From the NCBI GenBank assembly GCA_003224725.1, contig QHZQ01000010.1:1-38361 (forward strand): a stretch of 38,361 nucleotides of DNA, read 5' to 3'. This DNA is from Acidobacteriota bacterium. GTDB lineage: Bacteria > Acidobacteriota > Terriglobia > Versatilivoradales > Versatilivoraceae. Position numbers and translations under genes: made by a program. Of this stretch, positions 18,899-31,800 are shown piece by piece. Under the pieces are notes generated by a model. That model was not told the DNA's origin and made no database searches. It worked only from the letters and a program-made list of their open reading frames with translations. The stretch's first letter is position 1. Each line of letters starts with the position of its first letter.

Positions 18899-20080
18899 AT
18901 GCGAAGAATCTATTTGGATAATAATGCCACAACCCAGATAGCCACTGAAGTGGTGGAGGCGATGCTGCCGTGCTTCCGGGAGTCTTATGGAAATGCCTCG
19001 AGCGTTCACTGGTACGGTCAGGAGGCCAAAGCCTTGATGGACAAGGGCAGACAACAGGTCGCAACCTTTCTCCACGCTGAACCTAACGAGATCGTATTCA
19101 CCAGTGGCGGAACAGAAAGCGATAACCTGGCCATCCGTGGAATTGTCGAATCCGTGCCAGGAACCGGCAAGCACGTCATCACCTCACAAATCGAGCATCA
19201 TGCAGTTTTGCATGCGTGCCAGATGTTGCAGAAGCTTGGCATCAAAGTCACCTATGCTCCGGTTGATGCAGAAGGTCTGGTAGACCCTGCGGAGATTGAG
19301 AAGTCCATTACACCTGAAACGGTTTTGATCTCGATTATGCATTCCAACAATGAAATTGGCACCATTCAACCGGTTCAGGAAATCGGAGCGATTGCCAGGG
19401 CCCGCGACATTTACTTTCATACCGATGCTGTCCAGGCGGCGGGAAAAGTGCCTCTTGACGTGGAACAAATGGGGGTCGATCTCTTATCGATTGCGGGACA
19501 CAAATTTCACGCTCCCAAGGGTGTCGGCGCTCTCTATATTAAGAAAGGCACTAAAATTCGGCCCCTGCTTTACGGTGGGGCTCACGAGAGAAATCGGCGC
19601 GCGGGGACGGAAAGCATCCCTCATATTGTGGCCCTGGGCAGAGCCGCCGAACTCGCAATGACTGAGATGGAAAATAATACGAGAAGAATTCTTGAACTCC
19701 GGGATTACTGCGAGACGGAGATTCTGAGACGTGTCCCTCACACGTTCCTTAACGGCTCTCGAACCCGAAGAATTCCGAATACGGCCAACATCCGTTTTGA
19801 CCAGGTCGAGTCTGAGGCTCTACTAATCAATCTGGATTTGGCCGGTGTTGCCTGTTCCACCGGCTCGGCCTGTGCCTCCGGCTCCATCGAACCGTCCCAC
19901 GTGCTGACAGCTCTGGGTCTTCCGCCAGAGCAGGCTTTCAGTTCGGTTCGTTTTAGCCTGTCCAAATTTACCACTCGCGAAGAAATTGACCACGTTCTGA
20001 ATTTGCTTCCGGAGATGGTTGAGCGCTTACGCGAAAAGTCCCCCCAACACAACAAGTCGTTCGTGATGCACGCAGAATAA
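18899..20080 (+). CDS. Cysteine desulfurase (NifS/IscS family)
   Basis: RRIYLDNNATTQIATEVVEAMLP...TSGGTESDNLAIRG...HTDAVQAAGKVPLDV...SIAGHKFHAPKGVGALY...CSTGSACASGS. Confidence 0.97.
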   Translation: MRRIYLDNNATTQIATEVVEAMLPCFRESYGNASSVHWYGQEAKALMDKGRQQVATFLHAEPNEIVFTSGGTESDNLAIRGIVESVPGTGKHVITSQIEHHAVLHACQMLQKLGIKVTYAPVDAEGLVDPAEIEKSITPETVLISIMHSNNEIGTIQPVQEIGAIARARDIYFHTDAVQAAGKVPLDVEQMGVDLLSIAGHKFHAPKGVGALYIKKGTKIRPLLYGGAHERNRRAGTESIPHIVALGRAAELAMTEMENNTRRILELRDYCETEILRRVPHTFLNGSRTRRIPNTANIRFDQVESEALLINLDLAGVACSTGSACASGSIEPSHVLTALGLPPEQAFSSVRFSLSKFTTREEIDHVLNLLPEMVERLREKSPQHNKSFVMHAE

Positions 20081-20086
20081 GGAGTA

Positions 20087-21247
20087 TTGGTGTCCGAGAA
20101 GATTGTTATTGCGATGAGCGGCGGGGTGGATAGCTCCACGGCGGCGGCCTTGCTTCAGCAGCAGGGCTATGAGGTTGTGGGGCTCTCCATGCAGTTATGG
20201 GACTATACGCGCCGGGAATCGAGCCACGATGAGGCCGAACTGAAGAGGTCCGGGACTTGCTGTTCTCTAGATGATATCTACGATGCGCGTCGAGTGGCTC
20301 GTTTTTTGAATCTGCCTTTTTATGTGGTCAACTTTGAGAAGGCTTTCGAGGAAGAAGTGGTCATCCCCTTCGTGAGATCCTATTTGGAAGGAGAAACTCC
20401 GATTCCCTGTGTTCGGTGCAATACCTTCTTGAAGTTCGATCGCCTTCTTTCCAGGGCTTCTCAAATTGGAGCTGCCAAGCTGGCCACGGGACATTATGCC
20501 CGCGTCCGCTACAATCAGGCAACCGGTCGCTATGAGCTGCTTCAAGCTCTCGACACAAGTAAAGATCAGTCTTACTTCCTCTTTGAGATGACCCAATCCC
20601 AATTGAGGCGCACTCTGTTTCCTCTAGGAGAATATTCGAAATTGGAAGTCAGGAAGATGGCGAAGGAATATCAGCTCCCTGTTTTCGAAAAACCGGACAG
20701 CCAGGAGATTTGTTTTATTCCCAGCAAGAATTACGGCCGCTTCGTCGAGACCTACGTCTCCCAAGGTTTAATCACCCCCCGGGAGGTCGCGACCTCACAG
20801 GCCGAAAGCTCCGGCTGGACGGCCCGTTCTGGGACCATTGTGTCCAGAGACGGTAACGTCTTAGGTCAACATCGTGGGATTCATCATTTTACCGTGGGCC
20901 AGCGCAAAGGGCTGGGTGTCGCGGTGGGCGAGCCTCTTTACGTGCTCCAGACTGACGTGGCCAATGGCCGTGTGGTGGTTGGACCGCAACAGGACTTGTT
21001 GAAGAAGGGGCTCATTGCCAAGTCGCTTAACTGGATTTCGATTGAAAAGCTCGTCGAACCTATGCGGGTAAAGGCCAAGATCCGCAACCGGCACGAGGCT
21101 GCGACAGCCACGCTCTGCAACGAAAACCCTGATTGCGTCTCGGTGGAATTTGACGAGCCCCAGCGCGCCATAACTCCTGGCCAAGCGGTCGTCTTTTACC
21201 AGGAGGATCGCGTGGTGGGCGGAGGCTGGATCAAGGAAAGCCGATAG
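20087..21247 (+). CDS. mnmA: tRNA-specific 2-thiouridylase MnmA (start TTG 20087 or GTG 20090)
   Basis: VIAMSGGVDSSTAAALLQQQGYEVVGLSMQLWD...PCVRCNTFLKFD...ATGHYARV...SKDQSYFLF...DSQEICFIP. Confidence 0.97.
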   Translation: MVSEKIVIAMSGGVDSSTAAALLQQQGYEVVGLSMQLWDYTRRESSHDEAELKRSGTCCSLDDIYDARRVARFLNLPFYVVNFEKAFEEEVVIPFVRSYLEGETPIPCVRCNTFLKFDRLLSRASQIGAAKLATGHYARVRYNQATGRYELLQALDTSKDQSYFLFEMTQSQLRRTLFPLGEYSKLEVRKMAKEYQLPVFEKPDSQEICFIPSKNYGRFVETYVSQGLITPREVATSQAESSGWTARSGTIVSRDGNVLGQHRGIHHFTVGQRKGLGVAVGEPLYVLQTDVANGRVVVGPQQDLLKKGLIAKSLNWISIEKLVEPMRVKAKIRNRHEAATATLCNENPDCVSVEFDEPQRAITPGQAVVFYQEDRVVGGGWIKESR

Positions 21248-21365
21248 ATACTTGTCCCCCCCTTCTTCGTCGTCGTCCTCGGACTCGTCGTCATGGCCAT
21301 ATGCACAGGATGAGCTTGATGACCAGACGACGACTAGTGGTACATAATCCTAAAAACGTCAGTTA

Positions 21366-21513
21366 GCCACAGAGGCACAGAGACCACAGAGGGGGCAGAT
21401 AAGGAGTTATATCTTCGCAAAGCCTTTCAAAATTGTTATCCTCTGCGTGAGGATACCGCATCTGAAAACCGCCCGCCTTTCCACTTGCTCTGTGCACTCT
21501 GTGACTCCGTGGC
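21366..21513. repeat. CACAGAG-type imperfect inverted repeat, about 148 bp
   Basis: Left arm GCCACAGAGGCACAGAGACCACAGAG (21366-21391) and right arm CTCTGTGCACTCTGTGACTCCGTGGC (21488-21513) match 22/26 as inverted repeats; internal hairpin ATCCTC-TGCGT-GAGGAT. Confidence 0.75.
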
Positions 21514-21545
21514 AATTTCACCTGCCGGATTTGGGATAATCCTCC

Positions 21546-22574
21546 ATGCAAACCGGTATCATATTCGATGACCTCTTTCTGGAACACGATACCGGCCCTT
21601 ATCATCCGGAATGTAAGGAGCGCTTAATTTCCATCGGAGAGGCACTGCAGTCCTGTCCTTACTCTGACCGGCTCTTCAGACTAAAGCCGCGCCCCGCTCG
21701 CGAAAGCGAACTCAATCTCATCCACCCGTTCTCACATATTCGAAATATTCAGCGGACCGCTGGCCAATCCTTCACGCAACTGGATTCGGATACCGTGGCC
21801 AGTGCCAGGAGTTACGAGGTCGCTTCGAATGCCGTGGGCAGTATCCTGGAAATGATCGATGCCTTGTTCTCCGGTCAAATTCAAAACGGTTTTGCTTTTG
21901 TGCGCCCTCCCGGTCATCACGCTGAGCCTGAGCGGGCCATGGGGTTTTGTCTCTTTAGCAATATTGCCATTGGGGCGGCCTATGCCTTGAAGAAGTTCAA
22001 ACTTTCACGCGTGCTGGTCATCGACTTTGACGTACACCATGGAAACGGCACGCAGAGCGCCTTTTACAACCAGAAAGAAGTGCTCTACCTCTCCACCCAT
22101 CAATTTCCTCTTTACCCAGGAACCGGGGATTTCCCTGAACTTGGCTCAGGCGGCGGCAAAGGATTTACCGTGAACTTTCCGCTCCCGGCAGGATGTGAGG
22201 ATGATACCTATAATCTGATATTTGAAAAAATGGTCACTCCTATTGGCGAAGCCTACCGACCCGAGTTGGTCTTAGTTTCGGCCGGCTTTGACGCCTACAC
22301 GCAAGATCCGCTGGCCGGCATGGACGTCACTCCGAAAGGGTTTTCCGGGATAGCCAGGGCGATCCTCGACCTGGCTGACAAGGTTTGTGAGGGCAGGGTA
22401 GTCCTCGCGCTGGAAGGTGGATACCATTTGGCTGGTCTCCAGCGGTGCGTGCTTTATGTTCTGGACGAACTGACTCGCAACGGACATCCACGGAACGACT
22501 GGAAGCAGACGCCTCGATTTCGTTCGATCCTGGAAACAGCCAAAAAATATTTCAACCCATATTGGAAGTTCTAA
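21546..22574 (+). CDS. Histone deacetylase-family protein (acetoin utilisation/acetylpolyamine deacetylase-like)
   Basis: GIIFDDLFLEHDTGPYHPECKERL...VRPPGHHAEPERAMGFCLFSNIAIGA...VLVIDFDVHHGNGTQSAFY...LVSAGFDAYTQDPL...LEGGYHLAGL. Confidence 0.96.
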   Translation: MQTGIIFDDLFLEHDTGPYHPECKERLISIGEALQSCPYSDRLFRLKPRPARESELNLIHPFSHIRNIQRTAGQSFTQLDSDTVASARSYEVASNAVGSILEMIDALFSGQIQNGFAFVRPPGHHAEPERAMGFCLFSNIAIGAAYALKKFKLSRVLVIDFDVHHGNGTQSAFYNQKEVLYLSTHQFPLYPGTGDFPELGSGGGKGFTVNFPLPAGCEDDTYNLIFEKMVTPIGEAYRPELVLVSAGFDAYTQDPLAGMDVTPKGFSGIARAILDLADKVCEGRVVLALEGGYHLAGLQRCVLYVLDELTRNGHPRNDWKQTPRFRSILETAKKYFNPYWKF

Positions 22575-22622
22575 CTAGCCAACGGCTTCGCCCCCTGAGA
22601 GCCTGCCCCCACCCCTGACAGG

Positions 22623-22683
22623 GAGCCCCGAAGCGCCAGCGAGGGTCATCGCCGGGCTGTCCCTCGCTGGCGCTTCGGGCTCT
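22623..22683. repeat. REP-like long hairpin
   Basis: GAGCCCCGAAGCGCCAGCGAGGG (22623-22645) vs CCCTCGCTGGCGCTTCGGGCTC(T) (22661-22683): near-perfect inverted arms with one bulge. Confidence 0.85.
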
Positions 22684-22710
22684 CATTGAATGGCTGAGTG
22701 TTTTGTCCAA

Positions 22711-22722
22711 GCCCCTAGGGGC
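22711..22722. repeat. Palindrome within a REP-like intergenic element
   Basis: GCCCCTAGGGGC, perfect 12-bp palindrome, followed by GAAATATGGGTAGCCCAAGG. Confidence 0.6.
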
Positions 22723-22792
22723 GAAATATGGGTAGCCCAAGGTGGAGCGCTAGCGGAACCCTGGGTTTGCGGCCCCATTCCCAGTCTTCTCC

Positions 22793-22816
22793 CTTTCCCC
22801 GCACAGGCGGGGAAAG
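22793..22816. repeat. REP-like hairpin
   Basis: CTTTCCCCGC-ACAG-GCGGGGAAAG: perfect 10-bp arms, 4-nt loop. Confidence 0.8.
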
Positions 22817-22993
22817 CGCTGGGGTGAGGGGCATGAGTTGAGAAAACGAGAACAAGATTCCGCCGCGTATAACGGGCTAATACGCTCGCCGGCACTGGCT
22901 TCCGCTCGTAGCTCGACTTGGACATGACTGCATTCGACTGGAATGGTACTTGTGAGCCCGCCAGCGCGTGAGTGGGATGGCTGCAATCGGTTT

Positions 22994-23642
22994 CTAAGGC
23001 AACTCTCTCAGTCGAATGTTGCGAAATTCCACCCGCGTATCGTGACCGAGAAAGCCAATGTGACCTTGAGAACGTGCCAGACCGGGATGCTTCTTCAGGA
23101 CCTGCGGGTCTTTCACAGAATCAAGGTTAGCATCCACAATCGTTGTCCCGTTGAGAATCACGGTGATGCGGCGACCGCTAGCAGTAATCTCTTCCTGATT
23201 CCATTCTCCAGCCTTCTTTAAGAAACCCTGGCGGGCGGGGACCACGTCATAGATCGAGCCATGGTATTGAGCTGGTCTCAACTTTCCCTGATAGACCGGA
23301 GCCTGGTCATTCATCGAGAATCTGAATCTCCATCCCGGCATAAGCTGTATCCCCTTCAAGAGGGGCCCGGATACCAACACCGTTGTTGCCGCCTGGTTCT
23401 GTCTTGAACTCGAAACGAAAGACAAAGTTGGAATACTCTTTCTCGGTGAAAAGGTTTCCACCCCCATCGGCAGGGCAAACCAGGACGTGATTTTCCACAA
23501 CGTAGCCTCGTCCTGTCTTTCTGACGAGCGTCCAGCCGTCTAAGGTCTCACCGTCGAACAAAGAGATGAAACCCGGTTCCTCTGCAATAACTAGCAATGA
23601 TAGGCAGAAAAATAGGAAAAGAGTTGCTTTCATGGTTTTCAT
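22994..23642 (-). pseudogene. DUF1080 (3-keto-disaccharide hydrolase-like) secreted protein, interrupted by a +1 frame change at 23307-23309
   Basis: Frame 1: [40 protein letters not shown]...[11 protein letters not shown]; frame 2 resumes at once: [62 protein letters not shown]...LRELP*. Confidence 0.8.
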
Positions 23643-23767
23643 GATGTAAAGGTCCTTTGGTAAAGTATCGCTCCGCCCCCGTTTCTTAGGTCGGCGCCCC
23701 TGCAACCGGAAAGAGCCGTGGCTGCTCCCCTGGCCGAAACCATAATCCCCCTTCGGATGCCCTGGAC

Positions 23768-25198
23768 TCAAACCAGGATTGGGCGGAGCACATTGCCCTG
23801 GACGTCAGTCAACCGGAAATGCCGGCCCTGGAATTTGTAGGTGAGTTTCGTATGATCGATTCCCAGGCAGTGCATGATGGTGGCGTGGAGGTCGTGGACG
23901 TCCGTTGGATTTTTCACGATGTTATAACTGAAGTCATCGGTCTCACCATAGGTGATGCCACCTTTAATGCCACCGCCTGCCATCCACAGGCTGAAGCACC
24001 GTGGGTGATGGTCGCGGCCGTAGTTGTCCTCAGTCAAAGCACCCTGCGAATAGACCGTCCGTCCGAACTCCCCGCTCCAGATCACGAGTGTATCACCCAG
24101 CATTCCCCGTTGCTTCAGATCCTGAATCAGCGCCGCCGAGGGCTGATCGGTCTGCAGGCATTGGCCGCGAATCTCCTTGGGTAAATTGTTATGCTGGTCC
24201 CAACCGCGATGGAAAAGCTGAATAAAGCGGACGCCGCGCTCGGCCAGTCGCCGCGCCAGAATACAATTGGCGGCATAACTGCCGGGCTTGCGTGAGTCAG
24301 GACCATACATCTCGAAAACCGCCTCAGGCTCCTTCGAAAGATCCGCCAGTTCAGGCACCGAGCTTTGCATTCGAAACGCCATCTCATATTGAGCGATGCG
24401 TGTGGCGATTTCCGGGTCCTGGTAATCTTTTAATTGCAGGTCGTTGAGCCTCGCCAGATCGTCCAGGAACCGGCGCCGGGCCAGGGTCGAATAGCCCACC
24501 GGATTTGACAGGTAGAGCACCGGATCCGAGCCGGAGCGAAACTTGACGCCCTGATATTTCGTTGGCAGAAAGCCGCTCCCCCATTGGCGGTCGGCCAGTG
24601 CCTGGGAACTGCCGCTTCCTTGAGAAACCATGACAACGAACGCCGGCAAATCCTGGTTTTCACTCCCCAAGCCGTAGGCGATCCAGGCCCCAATGCTGGG
24701 CCGGCCCGCTAACTGAAAGCCGGTCTGGAAAAAAGTGACTGCAGGGTCGTGATTAATGGCTTCGGTGCGCATCGATTTGACCAGGCAAAGGTCATCAGCC
24801 ACCTTCCCGGTGCAGGGCAGCAGCTCGCTCAGCCAGGTTCCGCTTTGGCCGTGCTGGTTAAAGCGGAAGATTGAGTTGGCGGTCGGAAAGTTTGACTGGT
24901 AGGCAGTCATCCCTGTGAGGCGTTGCCCCATACGTACAGACTCGGGGAGGTCCTTGCCGTGTTGCGACTGCAGCTGGGGTTTGTAATCGAATAAATCCAA
25001 TTGTGAAGGCGCCCCGTGCTGAAACAGGTAAATGACCCGCTTTGCTTTGGGCGCGAAATGAGGCAATCCCGGTAATCCCGTGCCGGCTTGGGCGTCTTTG
25101 GAAAACAAAGTGGCCAGCGCCGTTATGCCCAAACCCGCGCTGGAGCTAAAAAAACTCCGTCGAGTCAGAAGCAGTTTTTGTTCTTGGATGGGGTCCAT
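23768..25198 (-). CDS. DUF1501 protein (sulfatase-like fold) with Tat-like signal; ORF extends to 25303
   Basis: [22 protein letters not shown] Tat-like signal; [24 protein letters not shown]...[16 protein letters not shown]...[21 protein letters not shown]. Confidence 0.92.
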   Translation of the reverse strand: MDPIQEQKLLLTRRSFFSSSAGLGITALATLFSKDAQAGTGLPGLPHFAPKAKRVIYLFQHGAPSQLDLFDYKPQLQSQHGKDLPESVRMGQRLTGMTAYQSNFPTANSIFRFNQHGQSGTWLSELLPCTGKVADDLCLVKSMRTEAINHDPAVTFFQTGFQLAGRPSIGAWIAYGLGSENQDLPAFVVMVSQGSGSSQALADRQWGSGFLPTKYQGVKFRSGSDPVLYLSNPVGYSTLARRRFLDDLARLNDLQLKDYQDPEIATRIAQYEMAFRMQSSVPELADLSKEPEAVFEMYGPDSRKPGSYAANCILARRLAERGVRFIQLFHRGWDQHNNLPKEIRGQCLQTDQPSAALIQDLKQRGMLGDTLVIWSGEFGRTVYSQGALTEDNYGRDHHPRCFSLWMAGGGIKGGITYGETDDFSYNIVKNPTDVHDLHATIMHCLGIDHTKLTYKFQGRHFRLTDVQGNVLRPILV

Positions 25199-25275
25199 AA
25201 CTCCTCCTGAAAATTCTGATCGAGTGATGCCGGGCTTGGGACTTTTGAACTTAAGCGACTCTGCCGCCTGATGTG

Positions 25276-25330
25276 CGGAAAGTCTCTGACTTTCCGAACT
25301 CACGCCCTGCGGGCTCTGGGGCTATGCCCC
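25276..25330. repeat. Cluster of three REP-like hairpins between the DUF1501 and PSD1 genes
   Basis: CGGAAAGTC-TCT-GACTTTCCG (25276-25296), GCCC-TGC-GGGC (25304-25314), GGGGC-TAT-GCCCC (25318-25330). Confidence 0.8.
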
Positions 25331-25415
25331 GGCCGCAGACTTCCTCCACACAATGTGATCGAAGTCGAGGGCCTGTTAGGATCCCTTCGCCTCGATCCGC
25401 ATAATAAATCCTCTC

Positions 25416-28589
<3,174 letters not shown>

Positions 28590-28816
28590 TCTCGTTCCCT
28601 CCGTCGTTCTTGGGGGTTCTCTGGGCCGAGGCTTGCTGCTAACATCACTCGGTCCAAATATACCAACGGCGTCCTTCCTGTAGACCTACGCTATTATATA
28701 TGTATCCCGACCAATTTTCTGCGGCAAACTCTGTGTAAGAGAACTTCTCACTTATTTTTGATTGCGATGTAATCCCCCTTTCGGGAACCGTAAATGGGTG
28801 TCATCAGCCAGACTGA

Positions 28817-31800
28817 TCAGAACGGTTGACCGAGGAAGAAGCCGCTGGTCTTGTCATTGATGCTATAGACTCGAGAGACGGCGGCCAGAGGAACATTGTT
28901 GAGAGAATCGATTACAAGCGGACCATAGTTGTTGGAAATGCCCAAGGTGGAGAGGATGTCATCAATGTTGTAAGCACCATTTATGGGGATGACGATGCTC
29001 TCATCCTGTGCCAGGATGTTGCCCGAGATATCACGGGCCGTTACGCGCACAGGGGCAGGAACTCCGTTGCCTAGATTGATTACAGTAACACTGGAATGGA
29101 ACTGCTTGACATTGGTGGCAGACGGAATGAGCAGTCGAGTGGCTCCGGAAACCAAACTGAGAGCGAGGCCGGGATCATCACTGCTGTTGTTGATGACCGA
29201 ACTGAATGCGGCGACTGGCTGGCTGGAATTAAGGCGAATATACCCCAGAGTATTGGAAGTCCCGCTCGCTCCTGTCAGCCAGCGATTGACGTTATTTAAT
29301 TGCAGCAGACCGTGGGCAGGCACCAGGACATTTTTGGAACCCAGTGGCGTACCGCTCGTGTCAAAGAGACTCACCGTCGCGCTGGCCTGACTTTCACTCG
29401 GATTGTTGATACCCAGGTTGGTTCGAAATGAGGCCGTATCCTGACTGATAGGAATAATGCCTGTGGTCGTCAGCTTGGAAAGCTCAACCCCTTCAAAGAA
29501 GCCGCTGGCTCCGGAGGTCAAGCTGTAGACACGGGAACTGGCTACCAACGGAAACGCGTTGTTGGAGGTGATTTCCAGAGGGCCATAGATCCCGCTCAAT
29601 CCCAGGGTTGTATGGATGTCGTCGCTGCGGAAAAATCCGCCCGAAGGAATGGTCACTGACCCTCCTCCTCGAAGAACTCCAAAGTGGTCACGTTGCCGCA
29701 AGCTTACGGAGACCACTGATTCTCCGGCGTTCTGGAGAATCAGCGAGGAACGAAACTGGTTCACTGAAGTGGTAGCAGGAATCATCAGCTGGGTTCCGCC
29801 AGCCGCCTTACCAATTTCAAGGCTCGGGTCATTGGAACCATTGTGAACCTGAGTTGCGTAAGCAACCAGGGGTTGATCGGAAAATATCACCACAGACCCC
29901 GCCAGATTCGTCATTTGAGTGGCGTCAGTTCCGCCAACGAATCGAATAACATGGTTGAGCTGGGTCAATCCGGCAGCAGGAACGGAAATGGAGCGAGCCC
30001 CAACTTGTGTGCCGTTCTGATCATAGAGTGTTACAGTGGCAACGGCCACCTGGTTTGAGACATTTGTCACACCCAGGTTGGTGCGAAACTGGGCCGTGTC
30101 GATAACGAAGGGAACAAATTGTATGGTTTCATTGAGGCTCAAAGCATAACTTCCATTGTTAGGGTTGAACCGAAAAATAACCACCTTCCCCGGAGAGAGG
30201 CGTGCCTGATTGAAACTGAGCTGGACAGCCCGATCTCTAGCCGCGCTCTGAATACCCACGGTGGCGCTGCCACCGCGAGAGCGGGGCCCCTCCAGAGTTT
30301 GATACTGAAATGCAATGTCATTGCTACCTTCAAAAAGAATCATTTCGAAAGTGATTCGAGTATCGAGCGCCATCCCGTTTTCATCGATAATGTTCAAATT
30401 GCTCCATTCAATCACTAACTGCCGGTTAGGCGAGCTCCCCAGCAGGCGCGTGAAGACACCACTGTCAGGTCGCTCCAGGAAAAGATCATCGAAAAACGGA
30501 GCGATTAGATTAGCCGGCAAATTGCCAGCCGTTCCACTGGCAATGCCCTGTCGGGGAACCGTGGTTCCAGGCAGAGGACCATTTTGCCATTCCGCAGGAA
30601 GCGGAACAGAGTTGTTAAGGGAAAGCCAGCCGTTAGTGGCAACCGATATTTTGCTTCCCTCCAGGAATGTAGAAGTAAACAAGCTGAAGTTGAAGGGAAG
30701 CGAGATTTGAACGGTTGAATCATCATTGTCGTTTGGAAAGGAAAGCCGGGTGCCGCCAGAACCTTCAGAAGCGTCAACGAACCGGGACTGCGGTTGCGGA
30801 TGATTGGAGCTGGGCTGGGGAGCCGTGACGGTGAAAACCGGTCCGTTGGCGGTCTGCCCGAACGTAGTGACGGAAATCGTTCCGGTGGATGCCCCGAACG
30901 GAACGATGGCAACAAGCTGGGTTGGGCTGGAAGAAACCAGAGCGGCCTGAACGTCATTGAAGCGGACCACGTTGTTCTTAACTTTGCTGTCAAAGTTAGT
31001 CCCGCTAATGGTAACCGCCGTCGTGGGAGGGCCGAAGGAAGGCATGACGGACACGACCGTTGGAGGAGCGGCTAAGGAATTGAAGGCGCCAGGTAGAATC
31101 GCGCTCGTCCCATCAGGATTTACGACTAGAGCGGTCAAGCTGCCAGCGGTGTTGGGCGGTGTAGTCGCCTGAATTGTGGAAGAATCGACGATCAGTAAAT
31201 TAGAGAGAGGCAATCCCGCCAGATAGACCGACGTGCCCCGCACAAAGTTTGACCCGCTGACCGTGACTGTTGTCCCGCCCTCTCGCGCTCCCGAATCGGG
31301 AGTGATGGAGGAGAGGGTAGGTGGAGTTCCCGTAATGATGAATCCTCCAGTCAGAGCGGACAAGCCATCACTTCTCTGGGCAAACAGGCTTCGGAGTCCA
31401 ACTGGCGCCGAGGGATCTGTCGTTACAGAAAGATGCACATTGCCTGTCCCGACAAGTGTCGCACTGCCCAGCGAGACACCGAGCCCCGTAATAAGGAAGC
31501 TGGTTCCGGCTGAGAGGCCGTCCCCTCTGACTGTAAAAGGGCCTGAGACCCCTTGAGACACACGCACGCCCAGCGCAGGACTGGTCAAATTCAAAAGACT
31601 GGCTGGCTGAGGCAGGACGGAGATATTGACGTTAGGCAAGTTGTTGCCCGGCGCCACATTGACCATCTGCCGGGAGGAGAAATCGGGGGTATTGCCCAGG
31701 AAGGTCGTAGTGAAGTTGACATTGACTCTGGAATCAAATTGCCCGCCCATCGCGGTTTCAGTAACCGGGCCATCTAGCGGTTCTGCGTATACCGAGTAAC

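Noticed and set aside
22552-23221. Short ORFs across the HDAC-DUF1080 gap
   Set aside because: They translate REP-like repeats; Pro/Arg/Ser-rich low-information peptides.
21241-25400. Possible CRISPR array, because repeats are frequent here
   Set aside because: Repeats are palindromic, of different families and not regularly spaced; no cas gene present.
30119-31777. Series of plus-strand ORFs opposite the metzincin gene
   Set aside because: Shadow ORFs in a repetitive beta-domain gene; no supporting motif.
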